In this document: positions 1 to 7,513 of the stretch, piece after piece
Numbering within the stretch: position 1 is the first letter of the stretch
How the letters are laid out: every line of letters begins with the position of its first letter
Source of the DNA: Microcoleus asticus IPMA8
Lineage (GTDB): Bacteria > Cyanobacteriota > Cyanobacteriia > Cyanobacteriales > Microcoleaceae
Length of the DNA: 25,274 nt
Direction of reading: 5' to 3'
Assembly (NCBI RefSeq): GCF_013179805.1
Contig: NZ_SRRZ01000116.1
Coordinates: forward strand, 1 to 25,274
Notes under the pieces: generated by a model
Database searches by the model: none
Told to the model about the DNA's origin: nothing
What the model saw: the letters and a program-made list of their open reading frames with translations, nothing else
Translations under genes and position numbers: made by a program

Positions 1-59
1 GACAATGGGGAATCTCTACTGTCATATCACACTATGATAAACACTTCTCTCTAATAGTA

Positions 60-626
60 ACTTACTCGATCCTTTCCTTCAGGGCACTACCCATCCCAGA
101 ATTTCATGTGATGGTACAAGTAAATCAAGAGCTGGATTCGCAAATAAAATAAGAAAAGCGCCAATTATAGAAGTCACTAAAAACGGCTAAGTCGCAGCAT
201 AAAAAAAGTTATACTCATGCTTTAGAGGAATTCCAAAAGAGTAAATATGCCCTTCTGAAGAACAAAAAATATTTTGATGAACAACAAAGTCAGAAACTAG
301 CGGAAGTAAAAGAGGTTTTTCCTAGATTGAAAACTATGCACGAATTAAAATAAAAAGTCCGCAATTTTTTAGAAGGCAAATGATTGGTTAGTCGGACTCT
401 TGAAATTGGGATGTGGTGATCGGAAGCTCAAAAGTATTTCCCAAACAGTCAGAAGATAATTATTAGATGGCTGCATGAAATTATTGCGTACTTTTATCGT
501 AGAAAAACCAGTGGGGTGGTCGAGGGAATTAATAATAAGCTGAAACTGATTAAACGTTCGGGTTGTGGATTCATAATTTTTTAAAAGTTTCAATCCAGAT
601 GTTTACTGAAATGGCATTTTAGCTAA
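60..626 (+). pseudogene. Decayed ISL3-family transposase (C-terminal half)
   Basis: Reading one frame (codons starting at positions divisible by 3) gives a continuous resemblance to the C-terminal half of ISL3-family transposases. It includes an EFHVMVQVNQELD segment near 99-137 (normally DRFHVM...), a SKYALLKNKKYF segment near 240-275, MHELK just before 351, and the family signature SGVVEGINNKLKLIKRSG near 510-563. The ending KFQSRCLLKWHFS stops at 624. Six in-frame stops interrupt it (150, 168, 351, 381, 417, 582), yet the frame is never lost. No intact terminal repeats were found, and the N-terminal half is missing or lies outside the window. The 5' limit is a guess. The family assignment is from recognised motifs; the gene cannot make a functional transposase. 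Confidence 0.8.
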
Positions 627-649
627 AAATTTAGCATCTTATATACTAA

Positions 650-793
650 AGAGCAAAAATTGTTAATGCTTTGATTGTTGTGGCTCTTCCGGGCGAAGAT
701 GCGGAAATATTTGTCTGGGAACGCGAACACTTGCTCGACTACTGGCAGAAGTGGTTAAAACGGCTAAAGTTTTTTGTAGACAAAGCTGCTTGA
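650..793 (+). pseudogene. Scrap of an unidentified coding sequence (3' end)
   Basis: An open frame runs from just after the TAA at 647 to the TGA at 791 and encodes about 47 residues with no ATG start. It contains VWEREHLLDYWQKWLKRL, an aromatic, charged segment that looks like real protein rather than random translation. It starts just after the end of the dead transposase, so it may be the tail of a gene cut by that insertion. I do not recognise the family. Confidence 0.3.
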
Positions 794-854
794 TAAATCG
801 AGAAATAGTTAGGGTCAAGCTGAGGTGGCCAGTTCAACCCCTAACTATTTAATT

Positions 855-1598
855 TTAATATCCAATTTGCAAAGTCACAGATGCTTCTACCTGCTGTTCT
901 CCTCCCACCACTGGCGTTGTAGCATCAGCAGCAGCGCGAGCACCAGCAAGTTGCCGATACATAGGAGTAGGAGGCGGCGGGCTCGCACCGTTGACTTGAA
1001 TGCCCAGAATCTCTCCCCGCTTCAGATTGAGCGCGCTAAAGACTGCATCCGCTTGCACTTGAGCGTCTTGAGTTGCTTTTTTGAGTGCTTGTTTTTGAGC
1101 TTGTTCGATCGCACTGTCGGCGGCCACAAAGCTCACACCTTGAATTCGCGTTGCTCCCGCTTGCACTGCATCGTCGAGCAAAGTGCCAGCAGATTGAGTA
1201 TTAAGGCGAAAACTGACGGTATTCGTAGCAATATACCCTGTTAGGCGCTGCTGGTTGTTTTCGTAGCTGTAAGTCGGGTTCAGGGTGATGCCGGTCGTTT
1301 CGAGTTTTTCCACTTGGCGCGATCGCAGCAATGCTACCACAGCGGACGATCGCCTCGCCGCTTCCTGCTGCACCTCGGCCGCCGTTTTCCCCTGCACCTC
1401 AACCCCCAAAGCAACTTGAGTTTGGGTTGTCGGAATTGCTTCCACACCCCGCCCAGTGACACTCAGCGTTCTCACCCGCTGTTCTTGAGCAGCCGCCGGA
1501 TCTAATCCCGCGAAACTGACGAGAGTTAAGGTTAAACACAACGCTGTTAACAGACTGCGGAAATTAATGCGATCGCCACGTTGCAAATTTGAATTCAT
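855..1598 (-). CDS. SIMPL (DUF541) domain protein, exported
   Basis: This encodes a 247-residue protein of the SIMPL/DUF541 family, periplasmic or outer-envelope proteins whose biochemical role is poorly defined. The N-terminus is a signal peptide: basic residues, a hydrophobic stretch at about residues 16-30, and a likely cleavage after AAA at about residue 37. The mature part has typical family features, namely TLSVTGRGVEAIPTTQTQ at its start, the TTGITLNPTYSY segment, and a VEASVTLQIGY ending. An upstream ATG exists at 1616, but a GAGGAG ribosome site overlaps it and lies 10 bases before the ATG at 1598, so the shorter start is preferred. It is convergent with the transposase remnant and appears monocistronic. 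Confidence 0.88.
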   Translation of the reverse strand: MNSNLQRGDRINFRSLLTALCLTLTLVSFAGLDPAAAQEQRVRTLSVTGRGVEAIPTTQTQVALGVEVQGKTAAEVQQEAARRSSAVVALLRSRQVEKLETTGITLNPTYSYENNQQRLTGYIATNTVSFRLNTQSAGTLLDDAVQAGATRIQGVSFVAADSAIEQAQKQALKKATQDAQVQADAVFSALNLKRGEILGIQVNGASPPPPTPMYRQLAGARAAADATTPVVGGEQQVEASVTLQIGY

Positions 1599-1697
1599 AA
1601 ACTTGATGCTCCTCACATACGACAGATGCTATACTTTACCTTCTCACTGAAATTGCTAAATATCCGGCTTGTTACATTTTTAGCAACTAAAAAAATT

Positions 1698-1770
1698 ATT
1701 AGTCATTAGTCATTAGTTATTAGTCATTAGTTATTAGTCATTAGTTATTAGTCATTAGTTATTAGTCATT
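1698..1770 (+). repeat. Heptamer tandem array ATTAGTC/ATTAGTT
   Basis: Ten consecutive seven-base units plus three bases are present. After two ATTAGTC units the copies alternate ATTAGTT and ATTAGTC, giving a higher-order 14-base period. The array ends five bases before the start codon of the downstream YkvA-like gene. It belongs to the class called short tandemly repeated repetitive (STRR) sequences in filamentous cyanobacteria. The same heptamer occurs in opposite orientation beside folE. Confidence 0.95.
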
Positions 1771-1775
1771 ATTAT

Positions 1776-2159
1776 ATGCAATCCTTAAAACAAGTGGCCC
1801 GCCGACTAAAAAAAGAGACTTACGCTGTTTATTTAGCCAGTATAGACCAGAGAGTACCTTGGTACGCCAGAATTTTAGCAGCCCTTACGGTTGCCTATGC
1901 TTTTAGCCCGATCGATTTAATTCCTGACTTCATACCGGTTCTAGGCTACTTGGACGATTTGATAATTGTACCTGTGGGAATTTGGCTGGTACTGAAGATG
2001 ATTCCGCCACAGGTTTTAGCCGAGTGTCGCCAAAAAGCAGCCGCCCAAATACAGCGAGGAAAACCGATAAATCGGGCTGCGGCTGCTGTAATTATTGCCA
2101 TTTGGATTGGCTTGGGAATATTAACTGCCATGTGGCTGAAACAAATATTTAAACGTTAA
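1776..2159 (+). CDS. YkvA-family (DUF1232) small membrane protein
   Basis: This encodes 127 residues. The DUF1232 core lies at about residues 27-70 and contains PWYARILAALTVAYAFSPID, followed by LIPDFIPVLGYLDDLI, the hallmark of this family. A second hydrophobic segment near residues 103-121 suggests membrane anchoring, with a basic C-terminus. The molecular function of the family is not established. The ATG follows a heptamer array almost directly and has no recognisable Shine-Dalgarno sequence, so the repeat would lie in the mRNA leader or promoter. The start fits the family length. Confidence 0.88.
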   Translation: MQSLKQVARRLKKETYAVYLASIDQRVPWYARILAALTVAYAFSPIDLIPDFIPVLGYLDDLIIVPVGIWLVLKMIPPQVLAECRQKAAAQIQRGKPINRAAAAVIIAIWIGLGILTAMWLKQIFKR

Positions 2160-2172
2160 AAAAATTACCTAT

Positions 2173-2311
2173 CTAGTTATAGTGTCTGGTGCGCATTGCG
2201 CACCTTACCTTAAACAACTCGCTTAGCCCAAAAATATTTAAAGTTTCAATAATCACCGTTCTAGTTATAATATATAGTGCGCTAGGTGCACCTTACCTTA
2301 AAAAAACTCGC
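2173..2311 (+). repeat. Two direct copies of a ~50-bp hairpin-bearing repeat
   Basis: Copy 1 (2173-2222) and copy 2 (2261-2311) share the frame CTAGTTATA...GTGCGC...GCACCTTACCTTAAA...ACTCGC. Copy 1 contains a near-perfect hairpin, GGTGCGCA T TGCGCACC; in copy 2 the palindrome is eroded. They fill the gap between the YkvA-like gene and pcrA. Their role is unknown; the stem could stop transcription from the upstream gene, but no T-run follows. Confidence 0.75.
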
Positions 2312-2367
2312 GGTATCGCATACCAAGTATTATTTACCCCTTAAAAAATTAAACTAACTTTCTAGCT

Positions 2368-4734
2368 ATGACTCAAACCACTGATTTCCTCAGCCACCTC
2401 AACCCATCTCAGCGCCAAGCAGTCGCCCATTATAACGGGCCGCTGTTAGTAGTGGCGGGCGCTGGTTCGGGCAAAACCAGAGCTCTAACTTACCGAGTTG
2501 CTAACTTAGTTCGCACGCATCGAGTCGATCCTGAAAATATTCTGGCGGTGACATTTACGAATAAAGCCGCCCGGGAGATGAAAGAAAGAATTGAGAAATT
2601 GCTGGCAACTCAGCAAGCTGAAGCGGAATATGGCAAACCTTTGGTAGAGTTAGCCCCGAATGTGCAGACAAAATTGCGATCGCAAATTTACCAGAGAATT
2701 ACCAAACACATTTGGATGGGGACTTTTCACTCTTTGTGCGGCCGCATTCTCCGCTACGACATAGAGAAATATCAAGACGAAAAAGGCCGCCAGTGGAAGA
2801 AAAACTTTTCAATTTTTGACGAGTCAGATGCTCAAAGTCTTGTCAAACAAATTGTCACAAAAACGCTGAACCTCGACGATAAGAAATTCGATCCGCGCAA
2901 AGTCCGCTATATCATCAGCAACGCTAAAAATAAAGGCTTGTCGCCTCAAGAATACCAAGCAGCAGAACCGGATTATCGAGGTCGCGTGATTGCCGATGTT
3001 TACAGTCGCTACCAAGACGCTTTAGCAGCCAACAATGCCCTAGATTTTGACGATTTAATCCTTGTTCCTGTTAAACTTTTGAGCCAAAACGAGGAAGTAT
3101 TAAGTTACTGGCATAAAAAGTTTTGCCATATTTTAGTTGACGAATACCAAGATACTAACCGCACTCAATACGATTTGATTCGGATGTTGGTGACAAATAA
3201 CGCCGATCCGAAAAGCTTCGATAAATGGCAAAACCGCTCGATTTTTGTCGTGGGCGATGTCGATCAATCAATTTACAGCTTTCGCATGGCAGATTATACC
3301 ATCTTGCTGGAATTTCAAGAAGATTTTGGAGATGGTTTGTCCGACGATAAAACTCGGACAATGGTAAAATTAGAGGAAAATTATCGATCGCGCGAAAACA
3401 TCCTGCAAGTCGCAAACCACTTGATCGAACACAATACCGAACGCATCGAGAAAATTCTGCGCCCGACTCGCGAACCGGGAGCTCCGATTGTTGTCTGGCG
3501 CGCCGACAACGAATTAGAAGAAGCGGAATTTGTAGCAGGTCAAATTCATTCCTTGAAGCGCCAAAACTCCGAATACGAAAACGGCAGTAACTTTGCGATT
3601 CTCTACCGCACAAACGCTCAATCTCGCTCCTTTGAAGAAGCATTAATGCGTTTAGACATTCCTTACAATATTGTCGGCGGGCTGAAGTTTTACGATCGCA
3701 AAGAAATCAAAGATATCCTAGCATACCTGCGGGCGCTCGCCAATCCTGACGATAGCGTCAGCCTCAAACGCATCATCAATACTCCCCGCCGCGGCATTGG
3801 GGATACCACATTTTCCAAAATCGAAGACGCTGCAACTCAATTGGGCATTCCTTTGTGGGAAATTCTCAGCGATGAATCTTCTGTCAATACTCTCGCAGGG
3901 CGATCGGCAAAAGCTATTATTAAGTTTGCCGAAATGATTGGTCGCTGGCAATCGCAAGTTGAAACTCTGCCGGCTTCGCAAATTGTCCAAGGAATTATCC
4001 AAGATTCAGGCTACATTGAAGATTTGAAAAATCAAGGAACCGAGGAAGCAGAAAATCGTATAGAAAACGTCAGAGAATTGTACAATGCAGTGCTGCAATT
4101 TGAAGAACAAAACGAAGAACCGACGCTGACATCATTTTTAGCAAAAGCATCTTTAGCATCCGATTTAGATGACTTGCAGGAAGAAGATTCCCGCGTGTCG
4201 CTGATGACGCTGCACTCCGCCAAAGGGTTAGAATTTCCCGTAGTATTTTTAGTCGGAATGGAACAGGGCTTATTTCCCAATTTCCGCAGTTTGGACGACC
4301 CGAAAGCGATCGAAGAAGAACGCCGTTTGTGCTACGTTGGCATCACTCGCGCCCAGGAATTGCTATTTCTCACCCACACTCGCGAACGCCGCCTCTGGGG
4401 AGGTTTCCGGGAACACTGCACCCCTTCGCTATTCTTAGGAGAATTGCCGACACATTTGCTGGCTGGAAGTGCGAAGAAAACTCCAGCGGGGAAAACGGCT
4501 GCATCTAAAGGAAAAACTAATAATTCCGCAGCTAATTCCGGAACTTCTCAAGCGGGAACCAATGGACAATCGACGGATTGGCAAACCGGCGATCGGGTTT
4601 TTCATCATGCTTTTGGAGTTGGAGAAATTACGCACGTTTTAGGGGCGGGCGATAAAACTAATCTGGCAATTAAGTTTTCGGGTTTGGGCAGAAAAATCAT
4701 CGATCCGAGAACAGCTAAGTTGCAGCGAGTTTAA
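2368..4734 (+). CDS. pcrA: ATP-dependent DNA helicase PcrA/UvrD
   Basis: This is a 788-residue superfamily 1A 3'-5' DNA helicase used in excision repair and in clearing proteins from DNA. Motifs occur in order: Q motif LNPSQRQAV (11-19), Walker A GAGSGKT (31-37), AVTFTNKAAREMKER (Ia), VDEYQDTN (motif II), GDVDQSIYSFRMAD (III), ENYRSRENIL (IV), TLHSAKGLEFPVVF (V), and ERRLCYVGITRAQ (VI). A Ser/Ala/Thr-rich linker leads to a C-terminal module of about 55 residues starting WQTGDRVFHHAFGVGEI, the Tudor-like tail of PcrA that can contact RNA polymerase. The length and complete motif set indicate a functional enzyme. No clear ribosome site precedes the ATG. PcrA is preferred over Rep because of the tail. 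Confidence 0.95.
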   Translation: MTQTTDFLSHLNPSQRQAVAHYNGPLLVVAGAGSGKTRALTYRVANLVRTHRVDPENILAVTFTNKAAREMKERIEKLLATQQAEAEYGKPLVELAPNVQTKLRSQIYQRITKHIWMGTFHSLCGRILRYDIEKYQDEKGRQWKKNFSIFDESDAQSLVKQIVTKTLNLDDKKFDPRKVRYIISNAKNKGLSPQEYQAAEPDYRGRVIADVYSRYQDALAANNALDFDDLILVPVKLLSQNEEVLSYWHKKFCHILVDEYQDTNRTQYDLIRMLVTNNADPKSFDKWQNRSIFVVGDVDQSIYSFRMADYTILLEFQEDFGDGLSDDKTRTMVKLEENYRSRENILQVANHLIEHNTERIEKILRPTREPGAPIVVWRADNELEEAEFVAGQIHSLKRQNSEYENGSNFAILYRTNAQSRSFEEALMRLDIPYNIVGGLKFYDRKEIKDILAYLRALANPDDSVSLKRIINTPRRGIGDTTFSKIEDAATQLGIPLWEILSDESSVNTLAGRSAKAIIKFAEMIGRWQSQVETLPASQIVQGIIQDSGYIEDLKNQGTEEAENRIENVRELYNAVLQFEEQNEEPTLTSFLAKASLASDLDDLQEEDSRVSLMTLHSAKGLEFPVVFLVGMEQGLFPNFRSLDDPKAIEEERRLCYVGITRAQELLFLTHTRERRLWGGFREHCTPSLFLGELPTHLLAGSAKKTPAGKTAASKGKTNNSAANSGTSQAGTNGQSTDWQTGDRVFHHAFGVGEITHVLGAGDKTNLAIKFSGLGRKIIDPRTAKLQRV

Positions 4735-4754
4735 GTAAAAATATCAGAGTTTGC

Positions 4755-4770
4755 AGCGGTTGAAACCGCT
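4755..4770. repeat. Short palindromic repeat after pcrA
   Basis: AGCGGTT GA AACCGCT forms a seven-base-pair stem 20 bases after the pcrA stop. No T-run follows, so it is more likely a dispersed palindromic repeat of the kind common in cyanobacteria than an intrinsic terminator. A degenerate run of ATCTGCG-like units follows at about 4815-4845. Confidence 0.5.
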
Positions 4771-4875
4771 TCAATAAACAAGATTACCTCCATTCGCAAA
4801 GTATATTGCAAAGCATCTGCGTTAATCTGCATACATCTGCGGTTTTCCTATCCATCCAAGATTTATGCAATAAGT

Positions 4876-6147
4876 CTAATCTGTCATACCTCGCATTGCT
4901 AATAACGCCGTCCCATAAGCAGCGGCAGTATGAACCGGCGTTTCAACTGGGACTTTTAAATAACGCTTTCTAATCCCACTCCAAACCGAATTTTTTGCCC
5001 CGCCGCCAGCAGTATAAACTTTTGTCAAAGGATTTGCACCCAATTCTTGCAATAATTGGTATCCCCGCGCTTCAATCCGCGCTATGCTTTCTAGCAAACC
5101 GTGCAGAAATTTCACTGAATCAGTGGGGCGCGGTTCGAGTCGGGGCGGCAAATTAGGGTCATTAATCGGAAAGCGATCGCCTTTTTTCAACAATGGGTAA
5201 TAATCCAGCAAACTCTCTTCTTCGGGATCAATTTGTGTGCTATAATTATCCAACTCAACATCAGTAAAAAAGTGTCGCAGCACCGCACCTCCGGTATTAG
5301 AAGCACCTCCAACTAACCACAAATCGCCTAATTTATGACTGTAAATTCCGTATCTAGAATCATCTACGCGGGTATGACTTAACAGTTTGACTGCTAGTGT
5401 AGAACCGAGAGAAGTTACTGCTTCCCCTGGTAAATTGACACCGCTTGCTAAAAATGCGGCAATGCTATCGGTTGTACCAGCACAAATCATACAATCGCGG
5501 GAAAAACCGAAGCGATCGCCCACTTGAGCTCTCACTTCTTCCACAGGCGTGCCCGGTGCGACAACTTGCGGCAATTCAGGAGTTGCAGCGCCCGCAATTC
5601 CCTCTATCAGCCAATTCGGATAGCACAAAGTATCAACATCGAAACCGAGTTTCAAAGCATTGTGATAGTCGCTAATTCCTAATTTGCCGTGCAGCAGAAA
5701 TGCCAGCCAGTCAGCTTGATGCAGGAAAAATGTAGGGGCGGTTTCCTCTCGAAAGTCTTGCAACCACAGGAGTTTTGCCAGACTCGATGTAGCGCTTAAT
5801 ACTGTGTGGTTATCCGGCGCGATCGCCCGCAACCTCTCTGTCACCGCTGCACCGCGCGCATCATTGTATAAAATGGGTTCGCATACTGGTATACCGTCGG
5901 TATTGCACAGCATGACAGTGGAAGATGTGCCGTCAATGGCGATCGCCCTTACCTGATTGCGGATTGTTGGGGGAATTTGCTCAATTAAATCCCACAGCGC
6001 ATTTTGCCACACCGAGGGCAATTCAGGCTGTTGTTGCCCGTTGTTGGCAAAAGTATATTCTGTCTCACAATGTACTCTACCCTGGGAGTCTATGACAGTC
6101 GATCGCGCGCCAGTCGTGCCGAAATCTATTCCCAAATAAAGATTCAT
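4876..6147 (-). CDS. FGGY-family sugar kinase, probable D-ribulokinase type
   Basis: This encodes 423 residues with the two-domain FGGY kinase pattern. The N-terminal phosphate-1 segment is YLGIDFGTTGARS. IDGTSSTVM follows at 71-79, and the adenosine-site AGGGAKNSVWSG is near the C-terminus. It is shorter than xylulokinases of about 490 residues and matches the cyanobacterial enzyme SePSK of Synechococcus elongatus (about 426 residues), reported to phosphorylate D-ribulose. Residues equivalent to SePSK D8 and T11 are at the same positions here, and D227 in CAGTTDSIAAF fits its catalytic aspartate. Substrate assignment is inference; generic annotation would say xylulose kinase. A GGGAG site lies six bases before the ATG. 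No pentose-uptake genes are adjacent. Confidence 0.88.
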   Translation of the reverse strand: MNLYLGIDFGTTGARSTVIDSQGRVHCETEYTFANNGQQQPELPSVWQNALWDLIEQIPPTIRNQVRAIAIDGTSSTVMLCNTDGIPVCEPILYNDARGAAVTERLRAIAPDNHTVLSATSSLAKLLWLQDFREETAPTFFLHQADWLAFLLHGKLGISDYHNALKLGFDVDTLCYPNWLIEGIAGAATPELPQVVAPGTPVEEVRAQVGDRFGFSRDCMICAGTTDSIAAFLASGVNLPGEAVTSLGSTLAVKLLSHTRVDDSRYGIYSHKLGDLWLVGGASNTGGAVLRHFFTDVELDNYSTQIDPEEESLLDYYPLLKKGDRFPINDPNLPPRLEPRPTDSVKFLHGLLESIARIEARGYQLLQELGANPLTKVYTAGGGAKNSVWSGIRKRYLKVPVETPVHTAAAYGTALLAMRGMTD

Positions 6148-6258
6148 TTGCCACTCCCGCGAATTTTCCTATTTTGAGGAAACCACAAAGTTTATTTGCA
6201 TTAGGACTAAGACCAACTGTCACAAATGGGGGTTAAAGTTTAGGTATGTAGTTGCTGA

Positions 6259-6371
6259 GGCGTTGCTGAATTTAGGGTATGAAAAGCTAAATATGCAAGT
6301 CATAGAAACCTGTATCCACAAAGCTTCTGGATTTTAAACTTATTTTTTTCATACCCCGATTAAGCAACACC
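6259..6371. mobile_element. MITE-like element with 28-bp terminal inverted repeats
   Basis: The ends match in inverted orientation: left GGCGTTGCTGAATTTAGGGT followed by ATGAAAAG, and on the opposite strand right GGTGTTGCTTAATCGGGGT followed by ATGAAAAAA. Only about 57 bases lie between the ends, with no coding capacity. The size and structure fit a miniature inverted-repeat element mobilised in trans. A target-site duplication was not evident. Confidence 0.6.
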
Positions 6372-6376
6372 AAAAA

Positions 6377-6420
6377 GCAGTTATATCCCAGACTTGTTGA
6401 AGAATTCGGGATCTAACTGC
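6377..6420. repeat. 44-nt imperfect hairpin repeat
   Basis: GCAGTTATATCCC (6377-6389) pairs with GGGATCTAACTGC (6408-6420) with one mismatch. The inner part GACTT...AATTC extends the stem partly. It sits between the MITE-like element and the TerB-like gene. It is probably a dispersed palindromic repeat; it could also act as a terminator-like RNA structure for the TerB-like gene transcribed toward it. Confidence 0.55.
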
Positions 6421-6475
6421 CATAAAAATTAATGAAACACACTAAACTTTTTTCAAGTAACACAAAGCCCTTCGA

Positions 6476-6967
6476 TTAACCTAAAACCTCAGTTTGTAGT
6501 AGCGCTTTACGTAATGCCGTTACTGCTTCTTCTGTTTCTATCAACCTATGGAGAGCAAGCGCAATATCATCTTCAACCTTCAGCAGTTTAGCTGCTTTTT
6601 TTACAGCTTTTTGCTCTTCAAGTGAGTAATTGTCATCTGCACGAGCCATTTGAATTGCATGATACAACAATGACCTTGATTTTGACCAAGTAGAAACATC
6701 AACTGTAATCTTGGTGAGCAGGCTTTCTAAATCAGCATTTTTGTATTCAAATGTTTTGTATTTTTCTATTACTTCTTCAGGAGCGCCAGCCATGCGCTGA
6801 TGATTTAGTAACCAATTAAGTTCGGCTTCTGAAACCTCTCCATCAGCTCCAGCAATAGCGAGCAGTGCATATCCATAGCTAAGGTATGCTTCAAGGGGAA
6901 TTTCGGAAATACCCAAGTTGTTTTTCAGAAATTGTGAAGCAGGTAGTGCTTCTTTAAGATTGCTCAT
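6476..6967 (-). CDS. TerB-like (tellurite resistance TerB family) protein
   Basis: This encodes 163 residues, all predicted helical and soluble. The TerB-like fold is indicated by YALLAIAGADGEVSEAEL at about 33-50, with acidic residues that bind metal in this family. A second half, MARADDNYSLEEQKAVKKAA, repeats the D/E-rich pattern. TerB-like proteins occur in stress and membrane-associated contexts, but no ter operon partners are present here, so a tellurite role should not be assumed. The ATG is preceded by AAGGGG at good spacing. It stands alone between two repeat-rich gaps. Confidence 0.8.
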   Translation of the reverse strand: MSNLKEALPASQFLKNNLGISEIPLEAYLSYGYALLAIAGADGEVSEAELNWLLNHQRMAGAPEEVIEKYKTFEYKNADLESLLTKITVDVSTWSKSRSLLYHAIQMARADDNYSLEEQKAVKKAAKLLKVEDDIALALHRLIETEEAVTALRKALLQTEVLG

Positions 6968-7216
6968 CAGTTACCCCTTTGATTTTTTTGACAATTTACT
7001 ATGGTAAGACATTTTTTGATTTATAAATCTGAACCGTTGGGATACGTCGCGGCTAGACGTTTTTCACGGATTTGCGATTTACAATTTTAATTTTTGCACA
7101 TATAAGTGTTATTTTAATCTTAAAAAAATATTAAAATATTTTTTATAGTAAATGCGGGTTAGCTACCCTTCTATGATGCTACTGTGTACACACAAGTCGA
7201 TCGCTAACATATTGTA

Positions 7217-7321
7217 GAAACCCTGTTTCATAGCACCTGGATTTCTCGTTTGGCCGAATCAATAACTTAAAATTTATGAAAATAAGCTTTCTTTCAGAGA
7301 TTCATGCGAAACATGGGTTTC
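7217..7321. repeat. Short element with GAAACCC(A)TGTTTC inverted ends
   Basis: GAAACCCTGTTTC at 7217-7229 and the inverse of GAAACCCATGTTTC at 7308-7321 bound about 105 bases with no coding capacity. They differ by one inserted base. It is probably a degenerate MITE or dispersed repeat. Confidence 0.45.
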
Positions 7322-7400
7322 AGGAATTGTGTTGACAGATTTCGGAATTGTGTGTGCAGGGTAGCCTAAAAAAGGGGGGGACAGGAGTGTTCTCTCGCGT

Positions 7401-7487
7401 CCCTCTTCTTAAGGATGCGACGGGGATTGGGACTCGGCGATCGACCAGAGATACAATGGTTTTCAGGCAATTGTTGACACCTATGGG
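7401..7487 (+). repeat. Dispersed repeat, left copy flanking ilvB
   Basis: This stretch aligns, with moderate divergence, to the reverse complement of 9694-9785. Shared blocks are CCCTTCTTAA-like, a GGAATGCGA-GGGG-like block, a CCAGA motif, and AGGCAATTGTTGACACC near the end (AGGCGATTGTTGACACC in the other copy). Upstream of it lies a G-run (GGGGGGG at 7374-7380). It is non-coding. Confidence 0.65.
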
Positions 7488-7513
7488 CAATGCCGTGTCC
7501 CTAGTTTCAGCCC

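Larger units (their letters stand above)
6968..7513. other. Gene-free gap with several inverted repeats
   Basis: No credible gene is present in these 546 bases. I see a small stem ACGTC/GACGT followed by TTTT (7044-7064), and a perfect AT-rich inverted repeat AAAAAATATT/AATATTTTTT (7123-7144). There is also a palindrome TGTGTACACA (7183-7192), a short inverted-repeat element (7217-7321) and the left copy of the repeat that flanks ilvB (7401-7487). ilvB transcription points into this gap, so one of the stems may terminate it. Confidence 0.6.

Noticed and set aside
1698..1770. Possible CRISPR-like array
   Set aside because: Units are seven bases with no spacers; this is a simple tandem repeat, as are the other heptamer arrays.
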